Source of the DNA: Auanema rhodensis
Lineage: Eukaryota; Nematoda; Chromadorea; Rhabditida; Rhabditidae
DNA: 64,000 bases
Direction: 5' to 3'
NCBI GenBank assembly: GCA_964057225.1
Contig: OZ059898.1
Location: 17,399,267-17,463,266 of the forward strand
Below the pieces are notes generated by a model. The model was not told where the DNA came from and made no database searches. It worked only from the letters and a program-made list of their open reading frames with translations. A program made the translations under genes and the position numbers. Below, piece by piece: positions 1 through 10,530 of this stretch (positions within the stretch are counted from its first letter, which is position 1; each line of letters starts with the position of its first letter).

Positions 1-76
1 GAATAACATTGTCCATCGTCTTTGCCTTGAAAAAAGGAATCTAAAAACATCTACTTTTTGCTAAATTATTTTGAAA

Positions 77-88
77 TTTTTCGAAAAA
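77..88. other. 12-bp perfect palindrome in the monomer
   Basis: TTTTTCGAAAAA is self-complementary and sits inside a longer A/T-tract region (about 74-95). It recurs in most monomers. Type C has the central C changed to T (82T), and type J loses its right half. Such tracts bend DNA and disfavour nucleosomes in known cases; no function can be shown here. Confidence 0.7.
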
Positions 89-115
89 ATTTTTGTCAAA
101 ATGTTTTTGGAAGCA

Positions 116-143
116 ATGTTGAGTGAACATGGAAACTCAACAT
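116..143. other. 9-bp inverted repeat, 10-nt loop
   Basis: The arms atgttgagt (116-124) and actcaacat (135-143) are perfectly complementary. The common A/T polymorphism at 126 lies in the loop. Arm changes occur in whole lineages: 118C in type B2 and 122T in type K each break one pair, and type J lacks the left arm altogether. The pairing is therefore not strictly required for a monomer to persist and spread. Confidence 0.7.
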
Positions 144-213
144 ACACTAATGCATCATTTTTCAAACAATCATAACTAATTTTTGTATTAAGCGTTTCTC
201 AATGTAGTATAGT

Positions 214-224
214 GCATTTGATGC
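214..224. other. small dyad gcat-ttg-atgc
   Basis: Four-base arms (214-217 and 221-224) surround a three-base centre. The frequent T/C marker at 219 is the middle base of that centre, so both alleles keep the dyad. It lies just upstream of the large inverted repeat at 227-277. It is short enough to be chance. Confidence 0.45.
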
Positions 225-226
225 GG

Positions 227-277
227 ATTTTTAAGCTGCGTCGATCTGTGTTATCAGATTTGCGCTAGCTTAAAAAT
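227..277. other. large imperfect inverted repeat (51 bp) in the invariant core
   Basis: The outer arms atttttaagct (227-237) and agcttaaaaat (267-277) pair perfectly over 11 bp. Inside, gcg (238-240) can pair with cgc (263-265) and atctg (244-248) with cagat (255-259). A 3x3 internal loop, one bulged t (266) and a 6-nt loop tgttat (249-254) remain. The element repeats once per monomer with very few changes. The known ones are 232C in type F, 236T in type K (leaves a G-T wobble if folded as RNA), 237C at base 6906, 256G at 54620, 263A at 55329 and 270C at 57535. It could extrude as a cruciform, fold in a transcript, or be a protein-binding site; the sequence does not decide. Confidence 0.75.
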
Positions 278-285
278 GCACCGAG

Positions 286-299
286 ATATCAACTGATAT
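286..299. other. dyad atatca-ac-tgatat, overlapping the next hairpin
   Basis: Six-base arms (286-291 and 294-299) surround two bases. The right arm shares gatat (295-299) with the left arm of the hairpin at 295-316, so the two pairings exclude each other. It is nearly invariant over the array; type K breaks one pair with 287C. Confidence 0.6.
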
Positions 300-316
300 A
301 AGTTCACACTTATATC
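295..316. other. 9-bp perfect hairpin, 4-nt loop
   Basis: The arms gatataagt (295-303) and acttatatc (308-316) enclose tcac. The only break I saw in the whole window is base 22971 (monomer 66), where t303 is a. The left arm contains a TATA-like tataag, which could support weak transcription, but there is no other promoter evidence. Confidence 0.7.
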
Positions 317-337
317 CTCGATTTTCACCCTGAAGAA

Positions 338-341
338 TTAA
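338..341. other. hypervariable tetranucleotide at the end of the core
   Basis: Between invariant gaagaa and a T-tract followed by cgtt, these four bases take at least eight forms: TTAA (most common), TTGA, ATAA, ACAA, TTAT, TTTA, ATGA and TCAA. The form is linked to the type of the next monomer. All nine ACAA copies are followed by a type G start, and all eleven monomers starting with the type F marker (50A 51T) are preceded by TTGA. The length never changes here. Confidence 0.85.
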
Positions 342-3159
342 TTTTTTCGTTGAATAACATTGTCCATCGTCTTTGCCTTGAAAAAAGGAATCTAAAAACA
401 TTTACTTTTTGCTAAATTATTCTGAAATTTTTCGAAAAAATTTCTGTCAAAATGTTTTTGGAAGCAATGTTGAGTGTACATGGAAACTCAACATACACTA
501 ATGCATCATTTTTCAAACGATCATAACTAATTTTTGTATTAAGCGTTTCTCAATGTAGTATAGTGCATTCGATGCGGATTTTTAAGCTGCGTCGATCTGT
601 GTTATCAGATTTGCGCTAGCTTAAAAATGCACCGAGATATCAACTGATATAAGTTCACACTTATATCCTCGATTTTCACCCTGAAGAATTAATTTTTTCG
701 TTGAATAACATTGTCCATCGTCTTTGCCTTGAAAAAAGGAATCTAAAAACATCTACTTTTTGCTAAATTATTTTGAAATTTTTCGAAAAAATTTTTGTCA
801 AAATGTTTTTGGAAGCAATGTTGAGTGAACATGGAAACTCAACATACACTAATGCATCATTTTTCAAACAATCATAACTAATTTTTGTATTAAGCGTTTC
901 TCAATGTAGTATAGTGCATTTGATGCGGATTTTTAAGCTGCGTCGATCTGTGTTATCAGATTTGCGCTAGCTTAAAAATGCACCGAGATATCAACTGATA
1001 TAAGTTCACACTTATATCCTCGATTTTCACCCTGAAGAATTAATTTTTTCGTTGAATAACATTGTCCATCGTCTTTGCCTTGAAAAAAGGAATCTAAAAA
1101 CATCTACTTTTTGCTAAATTATTCTGAAATTTTTTGAAAAAATTTTTGTCAAAATGTTTTTGGAAGCAATGTTGAGTGTACATGGAAACTCAACATACAC
1201 TAATGCATCATTTTTCAAACGATCATAACTAATTTTTGTATTAAGCGTTTCTTAATGTAGTATAGTGCATTCGATGCGGATTTTTAAGCTGCGTCGATCT
1301 GTGTTATCAGATTTGCGCTAGCTTAAAAATGCACCGAGATATCAACTGATATAAGTTCACACTTATATCCTCGATTTTCACCCTGAAGAATTAATTTTTT
1401 CGTTGAATAACATTGTCCATCGTCTTTGCCTTGAAAAAAGGAATCTAAAAACATCTACTTTTTGCTAAATTATTTTGAAATTTTTCGAAAAAATTTTTGT
1501 CAAAATGTTTTTGGAAGCAATGTTGAGTGAACATGGAAACTCAACATACACTAATGCATCATTTTTCAAACAATCATAACTAATTTTTGTATTAAGCGTT
1601 TCTCAATGTAGTATAGTGCATTTGATGCGGATTTTTAAGCTGCGTCGATCTGTGTTATCAGATTTGCGCTAGCTTAAAAATGCACCGAGATATCAACTGA
1701 TATAAGTTCACACTTATATCCTCGATTTTCACCCTGAAGAATTAATTTTTTCGTTGAATAACATTGTCCATCGTCTTTGCCTTGAAAAAAGGAATCTAAA
1801 AACATTTACTTTTTGCTAAATTATTCTGAAATTTTTCGAAAAAATTTCTGTCAAAATGTTTTTGGAAGCAATGTTGAGTGTACATGGAAACTCAACATAC
1901 ACTAATGCATCATTTTTCAAACGATCATAACTAATTTTTGTATTAAGCGTTTTTCAATGTAGTATAGTGCATTCGATGCGGATTTTTAAGCTGCGTCGAT
2001 CTGTGTTATCAGATTTGCGCTAGCTTAAAAATGCACCGAGATATCAACTGATATAAGTTCACACTTATATCCTCGATTTTCACCCTGAAGAATTGATTTT
2101 TTCGTTGAATAACATTGTCCATCGTCTTTGCCTTGAAAAAAGGAATCTAAAAACATTTACTTTTTGCTAAATTATTCTGAAATTTTTCGAAAAAATTTTT
2201 GTCAAAATGTTTTTGGAAGCAATGTTGAGTGTACATGGAAACTCAACATACACTAATGCATCATTTTTCAAACGATCATAACTAATTTTTGTATTAAGCG
2301 TTTCTCAATGTAGTAAAGTGCATTTGATGCGGATTTTTAAGCTGCGTCGATCTGTGTTATCAGATTTGCGCTAGCTTAAAAATGCACCGAGATATCAACT
2401 GATATAAGTTCACACTTATATCCTCGATTTTCACCCTGAAGAATTAATTTTTTCGTTGAATAACATTGTCCATCGTCTTTGCCTTGAAAAAAGGAATCTA
2501 AAAACATTTACTTTTTGCTAAATTATTCTGAAATTTTTCGAAAAAATTTTTGTCAAAATGTTTTTGGAAGCAATGTTGAGTGTACATGGAAACTCAACAT
2601 ACACTAATGCACCATTTTTCAAACGATCATAACTAATTTTTGTATTAAGCGTTTCTCAATGTAGTATAATGCATTCGATGCGGATTTTTAAGCTGCGTCG
2701 ATCTGTGTTATCAGATTTGCGCTAGCTTAAAAATGCACCGAGATATCAACTGATATAAGTTCACACTTATATCCTCGATTTTCACCCTGAAGAATTGATT
2801 TTTTCGTTGAATAACATTGTCCATCGTCTTTGCCTTGAAAAAAGGAATCTAAAAACATTTACTTTTTGCTAAATTATTCTGAAATTTTTCGAAAAAATTT
2901 TTGTCAAAATGTTTTTGGAAGCAATGTTGAGTGTACATGGAAACTCAACATACACTAATGCATCATTTTTCAAACGATCATAACTAATTTTTGTATTAAG
3001 CGTTTCTCAATGTAGTATAGTGCATTTGATGCGGATTTTTAAGCTGCGTCGATCTGTGTTATCAGATTTGCGCTAGCTTAAAAATGCACCGAGATATCAA
3101 CTGATATAAGTTCACACTTATATCCTCGATTTTCACCCTGAAGAATTGATTTTTTCGTT

Positions 3160-3510
3160 GAATAACATTGTCCATCGTCTTTGCCTTGAAAAAAGGAATC
3201 TAAAAACAATTACTTTTTGCTAAATTATTCTGAAATTTTTCGAAAAAATTTTTGTCAAAATGTTTTTGGAAGCAATGTTGAGTGTACATGGAAACTCAAC
3301 ATACACTAATGCATCATTTTTCAAACGATCATAACTAATTTTTGTATTAAGCGTTTCTCAATGTAGTATAGTGCATTCGATGCGGATTTTTAAGCTGCGT
3401 CGATCTGTGTTATCAGATTTGCGCTAGCTTAAAAATGCACCGAGATATCAACTGATATAAGTTCACACTTATATCCTCGATTTTCACCCTGAAGAATTAA
3501 TTTTTTCGTT
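3160..3510. repeat. chimeric monomer F (5') / G (3'), first case
   Basis: It starts with the F marker caattac (50A 51T) and 71C, but has 219C, 232T and ending TTAA as in G. The switch lies between 71 and 219. Confidence 0.75.
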
Positions 3511-5265
3511 GAATAACATTGTCCATCGTCTTTGCCTTGAAAAAAGGAATCTAAAAACATCTACTTTTTGCTAAATTATTTTGAAATTTTTCGAAAAAAT
3601 TTTTGTCAAAATGTTTTTGGAAGCAATGTTGAGTGAACATGGAAACTCAACATACACTAATGCATCATTTTTCAAACAATCATAACTAATTTTTGTATTA
3701 AGCGTTTCTCAATGTAGTATAATGCATTTGATGCGGATTTTTAAGCTGCGTCGATCTGTGTTATCAGATTTGCGCTAGCTTAAAAATGCACCGAGATATC
3801 AACTGATATAAGTTCACACTTATATCCTCGATTTTCACCCTGAAGAATTGATTTTTTCGTTGAATAACATTGTCCATCGTCTTTGCCTTGAAAAAAGGAA
3901 TCTAAAAACAATTACTTTTTGCTAAATTATTCTGAAATTTTTCGAAAAAATTTTTGTCAAAATGTTTTTGGAAGCAATGTTGAGTGTACATGGAAACTCA
4001 ACATACACTAATGCATCATTTTTCAAACGATCATAACTAATTTTTGTATTAAGCGTTTCTCAATGTAGTATAGTGCATTTGATGCGGATTTTCAAGCTGC
4101 GTCGATCTGTGTTATCAGATTTGCGCTAGCTTAAAAATGCACCGAGATATCAACTGATATAAGTTCACACTTATATCCTCGATTTTCACCCTGAAGAAAC
4201 AATTTTTTCGTTGAATAACATTGTCCATCGTCTTTGCCTTGAGAAAAGGAATCTAAAAACATCTACTTTTTGCTAAATTATTTTGAAGTTTTTCGAAAAA
4301 ATTTTTGTCAAAATGTTTTTGGAAGCAATGTTGAGTGTACATGGAAACTCAACATACACTAATGCATCATTTTTCAAACGATCATAACTAATTTTTGTAT
4401 TAAGCGTTTCTCAATGTAGTATAGTGCATTCGATGCGGATTTTTAAGCTGCGTCGATCTGTGTTATCAGATTTGCGCTAGCTTAAAAATGCACCGAGATA
4501 TCAACTGATATAAGTTCACACTTATATCCTCGATTTTCACCCTGAAGAATTAATTTTTTCGTTGAATAACATTGTCCATCGTCTTTGCCTTGAAAAAAGG
4601 AATCTAAAAACATTTACTTTTTGCTAAATTATTCTGAAATTTTTCGAAAAAATTTTTGTCAAAATGTTTTTGGAAGCAATGTTGAGTGTACATGGAAACT
4701 CAACATACACTAATGCACCATTTTTCAAACGATCATAACTAATTTTTGTATTAAGCGTTTCTCAATGTAGTATAATGCATTCGATGCGGATTTTTAAGCT
4801 GCGTCGATCTGTGTTATCAGATTTGCGCTAGCTTAAAAATGCACCGAGATATCAACTGATATAAGTTCACACTTATATCCTCGATTTTCACCCTGAAGAA
4901 TTAATTTTTTCGTTGAATAACATTGTCCATCGTCTTTGCCTTGAAAAAAGGAATCTAAAAACATTTACTTTTTGCTAAATTATTCTGAAATTTTTCGAAA
5001 AAATTTTTGTCAAAATGTTTTTGGAAGCAATGTTGAGTGTACATGGAAACTCAACATACACTAATGCACCATTTTTCAAACGATCATAACTAATTTTTGT
5101 ATCAAGCGTTTCTCAATGTAGTATAGTGCATTCGATGCGGATTTTTAAGCTGCGTCGATCTGTGTTATCAGATTTGCGCTAGCTTAAAAATGCACCGAGA
5201 TATCAACTGATATAAGTTCACACTTATATCCTCGATTTTCACCCTGAAGAAATAATTTTTTCGTT
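3160..5265. repeat. monomers 10-15: F/G chimera, A-like, F, G, E, H
   Basis: Monomer 10 (3160-3510) begins as F and ends as G. Monomer 11 (3511-3861) begins as A (126A, 168A) but carries 212A and the TTGA ending expected before an F monomer. Monomers 12-15 (3862-5265) then show the standard run F G E H, which recurs many times in the array. Monomer 15 ends ATAA, the form that usually precedes a G monomer, and monomer 16 is G. Confidence 0.8.
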
Positions 5266-7722
5266 GAATAACATTGTCCATCGTCTTTGCCTTGAGAAAA
5301 GAAATCTAAAAACATCTACTTTTTGCTAAATTATTTTGAAGTTTTTCGAAAAAATTTTTGTCAAAATGTTTTTGGAAGCAATGTTGAGTGTACATGGAAA
5401 CTCAACATACACTAATGCATCATTTTTCAAACGATCATAACTAATTTTTGTATTAAGCGTTTCTCAATGTAGTATAGTGCATTCGATGCGGATTTTTAAG
5501 CTGCGTCGATCTGTGTTATCAGATTTGCGCTAGCTTAAAAATGCACCGAGATATCAACTGATATAAGTTCACACTTATATCCTCGATTTTCACCCTGAAG
5601 AATTAATTTTTTCGTTGAATAACATTGTCCATCGTCTTTGCCTTGAAAAAAGGAATCTAAAAACATCTACTTTTTGCTAAATTATTTTGAAATTTTTCGA
5701 AAAAATTTTTGTCAAAATGTTTTTGGAAGCAATGTTGAGTGAACATGGAAACTCAACATACACTAATGCATCATTTTTCAAACAATCATAACTAATTTTT
5801 GTATAAAGCGTTTCTCAATGTAGTATAGTGCATTTGATGCGGATTTTTAAGCTGCGTCGATCTGTGTTATCAGATTTGCGCTAGCTTAAAAATGCACCGA
5901 GATATCAACTGATATAAGTTCACACTTATATCCTCGATTTTCACCCTGAAGAATTAATTTTTTCGTTGAATAACATTGTCCATCGTCTTTGCCTTGAAAA
6001 AAGGAATCTAAAAACATTTACTTTTTGCTAAATTATTCTGAAATTTTTCGAAAAAATTTCTGTCAAAATGTTTTTGGAAGCAATCTTGAGTGTACATGGA
6101 AACTCAACATACACTAATGCATCATTTTTCAAACGATCATAACTAATTTTTGTATTAAGCGTTTCTCAATGTAGTATAGTGCATTCGATGCGGATTTTTA
6201 AGCTGCGTCGATCTGTGTTATCAGATTTGCGCTAGCTTAAAAATGCACCGAGATATCAACTGATATAAGTTCACACTTATATCCTCGATTTTCACCCTGA
6301 AGAATTGATTTTTTCGTTGAATAACATTGTCCATCGTCTTTGCCTTGAAAAAAGGAATCTAAAAACATTTACTTTTTGCTAAATTATTCTGAAATTTTTC
6401 GAAAAAATTTTTGTCAAAATGTTTTTGGAAGCAATGTTGAGTGTACATGGAAACTCAACATACACTAATGCATCATTTTTCAAACGATCATAACTAATTT
6501 TTGTATTAAGCGTTTCTCAATGTAGTATAGTGCATTTGATGCGGATTTTTAAGCTGCGTCGATCTGTGTTATCAGATTTGCGCTAGCTTAAAAATGCACC
6601 GAGATATCAACTGATATAAGTTCACACTTATATCCTCGATTTTCACCCTGAAGAATTGATTTTTTCGTTGAATAACATTGTCCATCGTCTTTGCCTTGAA
6701 AAAAGGAATCTAAAAACAATTACTTTTTGCTAAATTATTCTGAAATTTTTCGAAAAAATTTTTGTCAAAATGTTTTTGGAAGCAATGTTGAGTGTACATG
6801 GAAACTCAACATACACTAATGCATCATTTTTCAAACGATCATAACTAATTTTTGTATTAAGCGTTTCTCAATGTAGTATAGTGCATTCGATGCGGATTTT
6901 TAAGCCGCGTCGATCTGTGTTATCAGATTTGCGCTAGCTTAAAAATGCACCGAGATATCAACTGATATAAGTTCACACTTATATCCTCGATTTTCACCCT
7001 GAAGAATTAATTTTTTCGTTGAATAACATTGTCCATCGTCTTTGCCTTGAAAAAAGGAATCTAAAAACATTTACTTTTTGCTAAATTATTCTGAAATTTT
7101 TCGAAAAAATTTTTGTCAAAATGTTTTTGGAAGCAATGTTGAGTGTACATGGAAACTCAACATACACTAATGCACCATTTTTCAAACGATCATAACTAAT
7201 TTTTGTATTAAGCGTTTCTCAATGTAGTATAATGCATTCGATGCGGATTTTTAAGCTGCGTCGATCTGTGTTATCAGATTTGCGCTAGCTTAAAAATGCA
7301 CCGAGATATCAACTGATATAAGTTCACACTTATATCCTCGATTTTCACCCTGAAGAATTAATTTTTTCGTTGAATAACATTGTCCATCGTCTTTGCCTTG
7401 AAAAAAGGAATCTAAAAACATTTACTTTTTGCTAAATTATTCTGAAATTTTTCGAAAAAATTTTTGTCAAAATGTTTTTGGAAGCAATGTTGAGTGTACA
7501 TGGAAACTCAACATACACTAATGCACCATTTTTCAAACGATCATAACTAATTTTTGTATCAAGCGTTTCTCAATGTAGTATAGTGCATTCGATGCGGATT
7601 TTTAAGCTGCGTCGATCTGTGTTATCAGATTTGCGCTAGCTTAAAAATGCACCGAGATATCAACTGATATAAGTTCACACTTATATCCTCGATTTTCACC
7701 CTGAAGAAATAATTTTTTCGTT
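5266..7722. repeat. monomers 16-22: G1 A B2 D F/G E H (7-mer)
   Basis: Monomer 16 has the G1 marker 37A (gagaaaagaaatc). Monomer 17 has a private t-to-a near position 189. Monomer 18 is B2 with 118C. Monomer 20 (6670-7020) is an F/G chimera, so this unit is one monomer shorter than the next one, which has separate F and G copies. The run H G1 A B2 D F is found again at 39068-41173. Confidence 0.85.
6670..7020. repeat. chimeric monomer F (5') / G (3'), second case
   Basis: It has F markers at 50-71, then 219C, 232T and TTAA. E follows, as it does after a true G. The 7-mer here lacks one monomer compared with the 8-mer at 7723-10530, as expected from crossing over between neighbouring F and G. 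It also carries the only 237C (base 6906). Confidence 0.8.
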
Positions 7723-10530
7723 GAATAACATTGTCCATCGTCTTTGCCTTGAGAAAAGAAATCTAAAAACATCTACTTTTTGCTAAATTATTTTGAAGTT
7801 TTTCGAAAAAATTTTTGTCAAAATGTTTTTGGAAGCAATGTTGAGTGTACATGGAAACTCAACATACACTAATGCATCATTTTTCAAACGATCATAACTA
7901 ATTTTTGTATTAAGCGTTTCTCAATGTAGTATAGTGCATTCGATGCGGATTTTTAAGCTGCGTCGATCTGTGTTATCAGATTTGCGCTAGCTTAAAAATG
8001 CACCGAGATATCAACTGATATAAGTTCACACTTATATCCTCGATTTTCACCCTGAAGAATTAATTTTTTCGTTGAATAACATTGTCCATCGTCTTTGCCT
8101 TGAAAAAAGGAATCTAAAAACATCTACTTTTTGCTAAATTATTTTGAAATTTTTCGAAAAAATTTTTGTCAAAATGTTTTTGGAAGCAATGTTGAGTGAA
8201 CATGGAAACTCAACATACACTAATGCATCATTTTTCAAACAATCATAACTAATTTTTGTATTAAGCGTTTCTCAATGTAGTATAGTGCATTCGATGCGGA
8301 TTTTTAAGCTGCGTCGATCTGTGTTATCAGATTTGCGCTAGCTTAAAAATGCACCGAGATATCAACTGATATAAGTTCACACTTATATCCTCGATTTTCA
8401 CCCTGAAGAATTAATTTTTTCGTTGAATAACATTGTCCATCGTCTTTGCCTTGAAAAAAGGAATCTAAAAACATTTACTTTTTGCTAAATTATTCTGAAA
8501 TTTTTCGAAAAAATTTCTGTCAAAATGTTTTTGGAAGCAATCTTGAGTGTACATGGAAACTCAACATACACTAATGCATCATTTTTCAAACGATCATAAC
8601 TAATTTTTGTATTAAGCGTTTCTCAATGTAGTATAGTGCATTCGATGCGGATTTTTAAGCTGCGTCGATCTGTGTTATCAGATTTGCGCTAGCTTAAAAA
8701 TGCACCGAGATATCAACTGATATAAGTTCACACTTATATCCTCGATTTTCACCCTGAAGAATTGATTTTTTCGTTGAATAACATTGTCCATCGTCTTTGC
8801 CTTGAAAAAAGGAATCTAAAAACATTTACTTTTTGCTAAATTATTCTGAAATTTTTCGAAAAAATTTTTGTCAAAATGTTTTTGGAAGCAATGTTGAGTG
8901 TACATGGAAACTCAACATACACTAATGCATCATTTTTCAAACGATCATAACTAATTTTTGTATTAAGCGTTTCTCAATGTAGTATAGTGCATTTGATGCG
9001 GATTTTTAAGCTGCGTCGATCTGTGTTATCAGATTTGCGCTAGCTTAAAAATGCACCGAGATATCAACTGATATAAGTTCACACTTATATCCTCGATTTT
9101 CACCCTGAAGAATTGATTTTTTCGTTGAATAACATTGTCCATCGTCTTTGCCTTGAAAAAAGGAATCTAAAAACAATTACTTTTTGCTAAATTATTCTGA
9201 AATTTTTCGAAAAAATTTTTGTCAAAATGTTTTTGGAAGCAATGTTGAGTGTACATGGAAACTCAACATACACTAATGCATCATTTTTCAAACGATCATA
9301 ACTAATTTTTGTATTAAGCGTTTCTCAATGTAGTATAGTGCATTTGATGCGGATTTTCAAGCTGCGTCGATCTGTGTTATCAGATTTGCGCTAGCTTAAA
9401 AATGCACCGAGATATCAACTGATATAAGTTCACACTTATATCCTCGATTTTCACCCTGAAGAAACAATTTTTTCGTTGAATAACATTGTCCATCGTCTTT
9501 GCCTTGAGAAAAGGAATCTAAAAACATCTACTTTTTGCTAAATTATTTTGAAGTTTTTCGAAAAAATTTTTGTCAAAATGTTTTTGGAAGCAATGTTGAG
9601 TGTACATGGAAACTCAACATACACTAATGCATCATTTTTCAAACGATCATAACTAATTTTTGTATTAAGCGTTTCTCAATGTAGTATAGTGCATTCGATG
9701 CGGATTTTTAAGCTGCGTCGATCTGTGTTATCAGATTTGCGCTAGCTTAAAAATGCACCGAGATATCAACTGATATAAGTTCACACTTATATCCTCGATT
9801 TTCACCCTGAAGAATTAATTTTTTCGTTGAATAACATTGTCCATCGTCTTTGCCTTGAAAAAAGGAATCTAAAAACATTTACTTTTTGCTAAATTATTCT
9901 GAAATTTTTCGAAAAAATTTTTGTCAAAATGTTTTTGGAAGCAATGTTGAGTGTACATGGAAACTCAACATACACTAATGCACCATTTTTCAAACGATCA
10001 TAACTAATTTTTGTATTAAGCGTTTCTCAATGTAGTATAATGCATTCGATGCGGATTTTTAAGCTGCGTCGATCTGTGTTATCAGATTTGCGCTAGCTTA
10101 AAAATGCACCGAGATATCAACTGATATAAGTTCACACTTATATCCTCGATTTTCACCCTGAAGAATTAATTTTTTCGTTGAATAACATTGTCCATCGTCT
10201 TTGCCTTGAAAAAAGGAATCTAAAAACATTTACTTTTTGCTAAATTATTCTGAAATTTTTCGAAAAAATTTTTGTCAAAATGTTTTTGGAAGCAATGTTG
10301 AGTGTACATGGAAACTCAACATACACTAATGCACCATTTTTCAAACGATCATAACTAATTTTTGTATCAAGCGTTTCTCAATGTAGTATAGTGCATTCGA
10401 TGCGGATTTTTAAGCTGCGTCGATCTGTGTTATCAGATTTGCGCTAGCTTAAAAATGCACCGAGATATCAACTGATATAAGTTCACACTTATATCCTCGA
10501 TTTTCACCCTGAAGAAATAATTTTTTCGTT
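7723..10530. repeat. monomers 23-30: G1 A1 B2 D F G E H (8-mer)
   Basis: This is an eight-monomer version of the preceding unit, with a full F (9127-9477, 232C, ending ACAA) and a full G (9478-9828). Monomer 24 (8074-8424) is A1, with 219C. Compared with 5266-7722 it shows the composition before the loss of one monomer by crossing over between F and G. Confidence 0.85.

Larger units (their letters stand above)
233..337. other. near-invariant core of the monomer (shown in monomer 1)
   Basis: Over 183 complete monomers I noted changes in this 105-bp stretch at only a handful of positions. These are 236 and 287 (type K only, four copies), and one copy each at 237 (base 6906), 256 (54620), 263 (55329), 270 (57535), 285 (55795) and 303 (22971). 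In contrast, positions 1-232 hold at least 20 recurrent marker positions. The core holds the large inverted repeat and the two overlapping dyads. Such a contrast within a satellite monomer is what a bound protein or a structural constraint would leave, as with the CENP-B box region of primate alpha satellite, but gene conversion focused here would look similar. The count was made by eye, so some singletons may be missed. Confidence 0.75.
1..351. repeat. reference monomer (monomer 1, type A)
   Basis: This first copy serves as the coordinate frame for monomer positions; its markers are 51C, 71T, 126A, 168A, 219T and ending TTAA. G+C is 108 of 351 by my count (about 31%). Positions 1-215 carry most of the variation between copies and include A/T tracts. 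Positions 233-337 are nearly invariant. Ten CpG sites are present, about what base composition predicts. A GCTAGC site at 264-269 is kept in the copies I read, so a digest with an enzyme cutting there should give a 351-bp ladder. All six frames have stops; the longest open stretch is about 45 codons, on the minus strand at positions 64-198. It is not coding. Confidence 0.95.
1..3159. repeat. monomers 1-9: A B A C A B1 D E D
   Basis: This is an alternating A/B-type section followed by D and E types. Monomer 4 (1054-1404) is type C (82T) with a private 200T. Monomer 6 (1756-2106) is B1 with 198T and ending TTGA. Monomer 7 has a private t-to-a at position 210. Monomer 8 (2458-2808) is type E with an unusual TTGA ending. 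The order A C A B1 D at 703-2457 returns at 34905-36659 and 52961-54715, including the B1 marker, so the three stretches share descent. Confidence 0.85.

Noticed and set aside
227-277. tRNA, small structured RNA gene or riboswitch from the inverted repeat
   Set aside because: A single imperfect stem-loop repeated in every monomer does not match tRNA or any riboswitch fold I know. Transcription is possible but not shown.
295-316. Promoter with TATA box (tataag)
   Set aside because: The TATA-like bases are part of a perfect hairpin in AT-rich DNA. There is no initiator, gene or termination signal to support a promoter.
1-351. Monomer made of two related half-repeats of about 175 bp
   Set aside because: Comparing the halves by eye gave only shared A/T tracts and no aligned similarity.
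1-351. Identification as the Drosophila 1.688 (359-bp) or a Tribolium 360-bp satellite because of similar length
   Set aside because: Length is close, but I could not match the sequence to either family from memory, so no family name is given. A database search with the monomer would decide.
344-360. CENP-B box at the monomer boundary
   Set aside because: The bases after the T-tract give TTCG, four bases, then A, as in the box, but the required CGGG is ACAT here. None of the other TTCG sites I checked does better.
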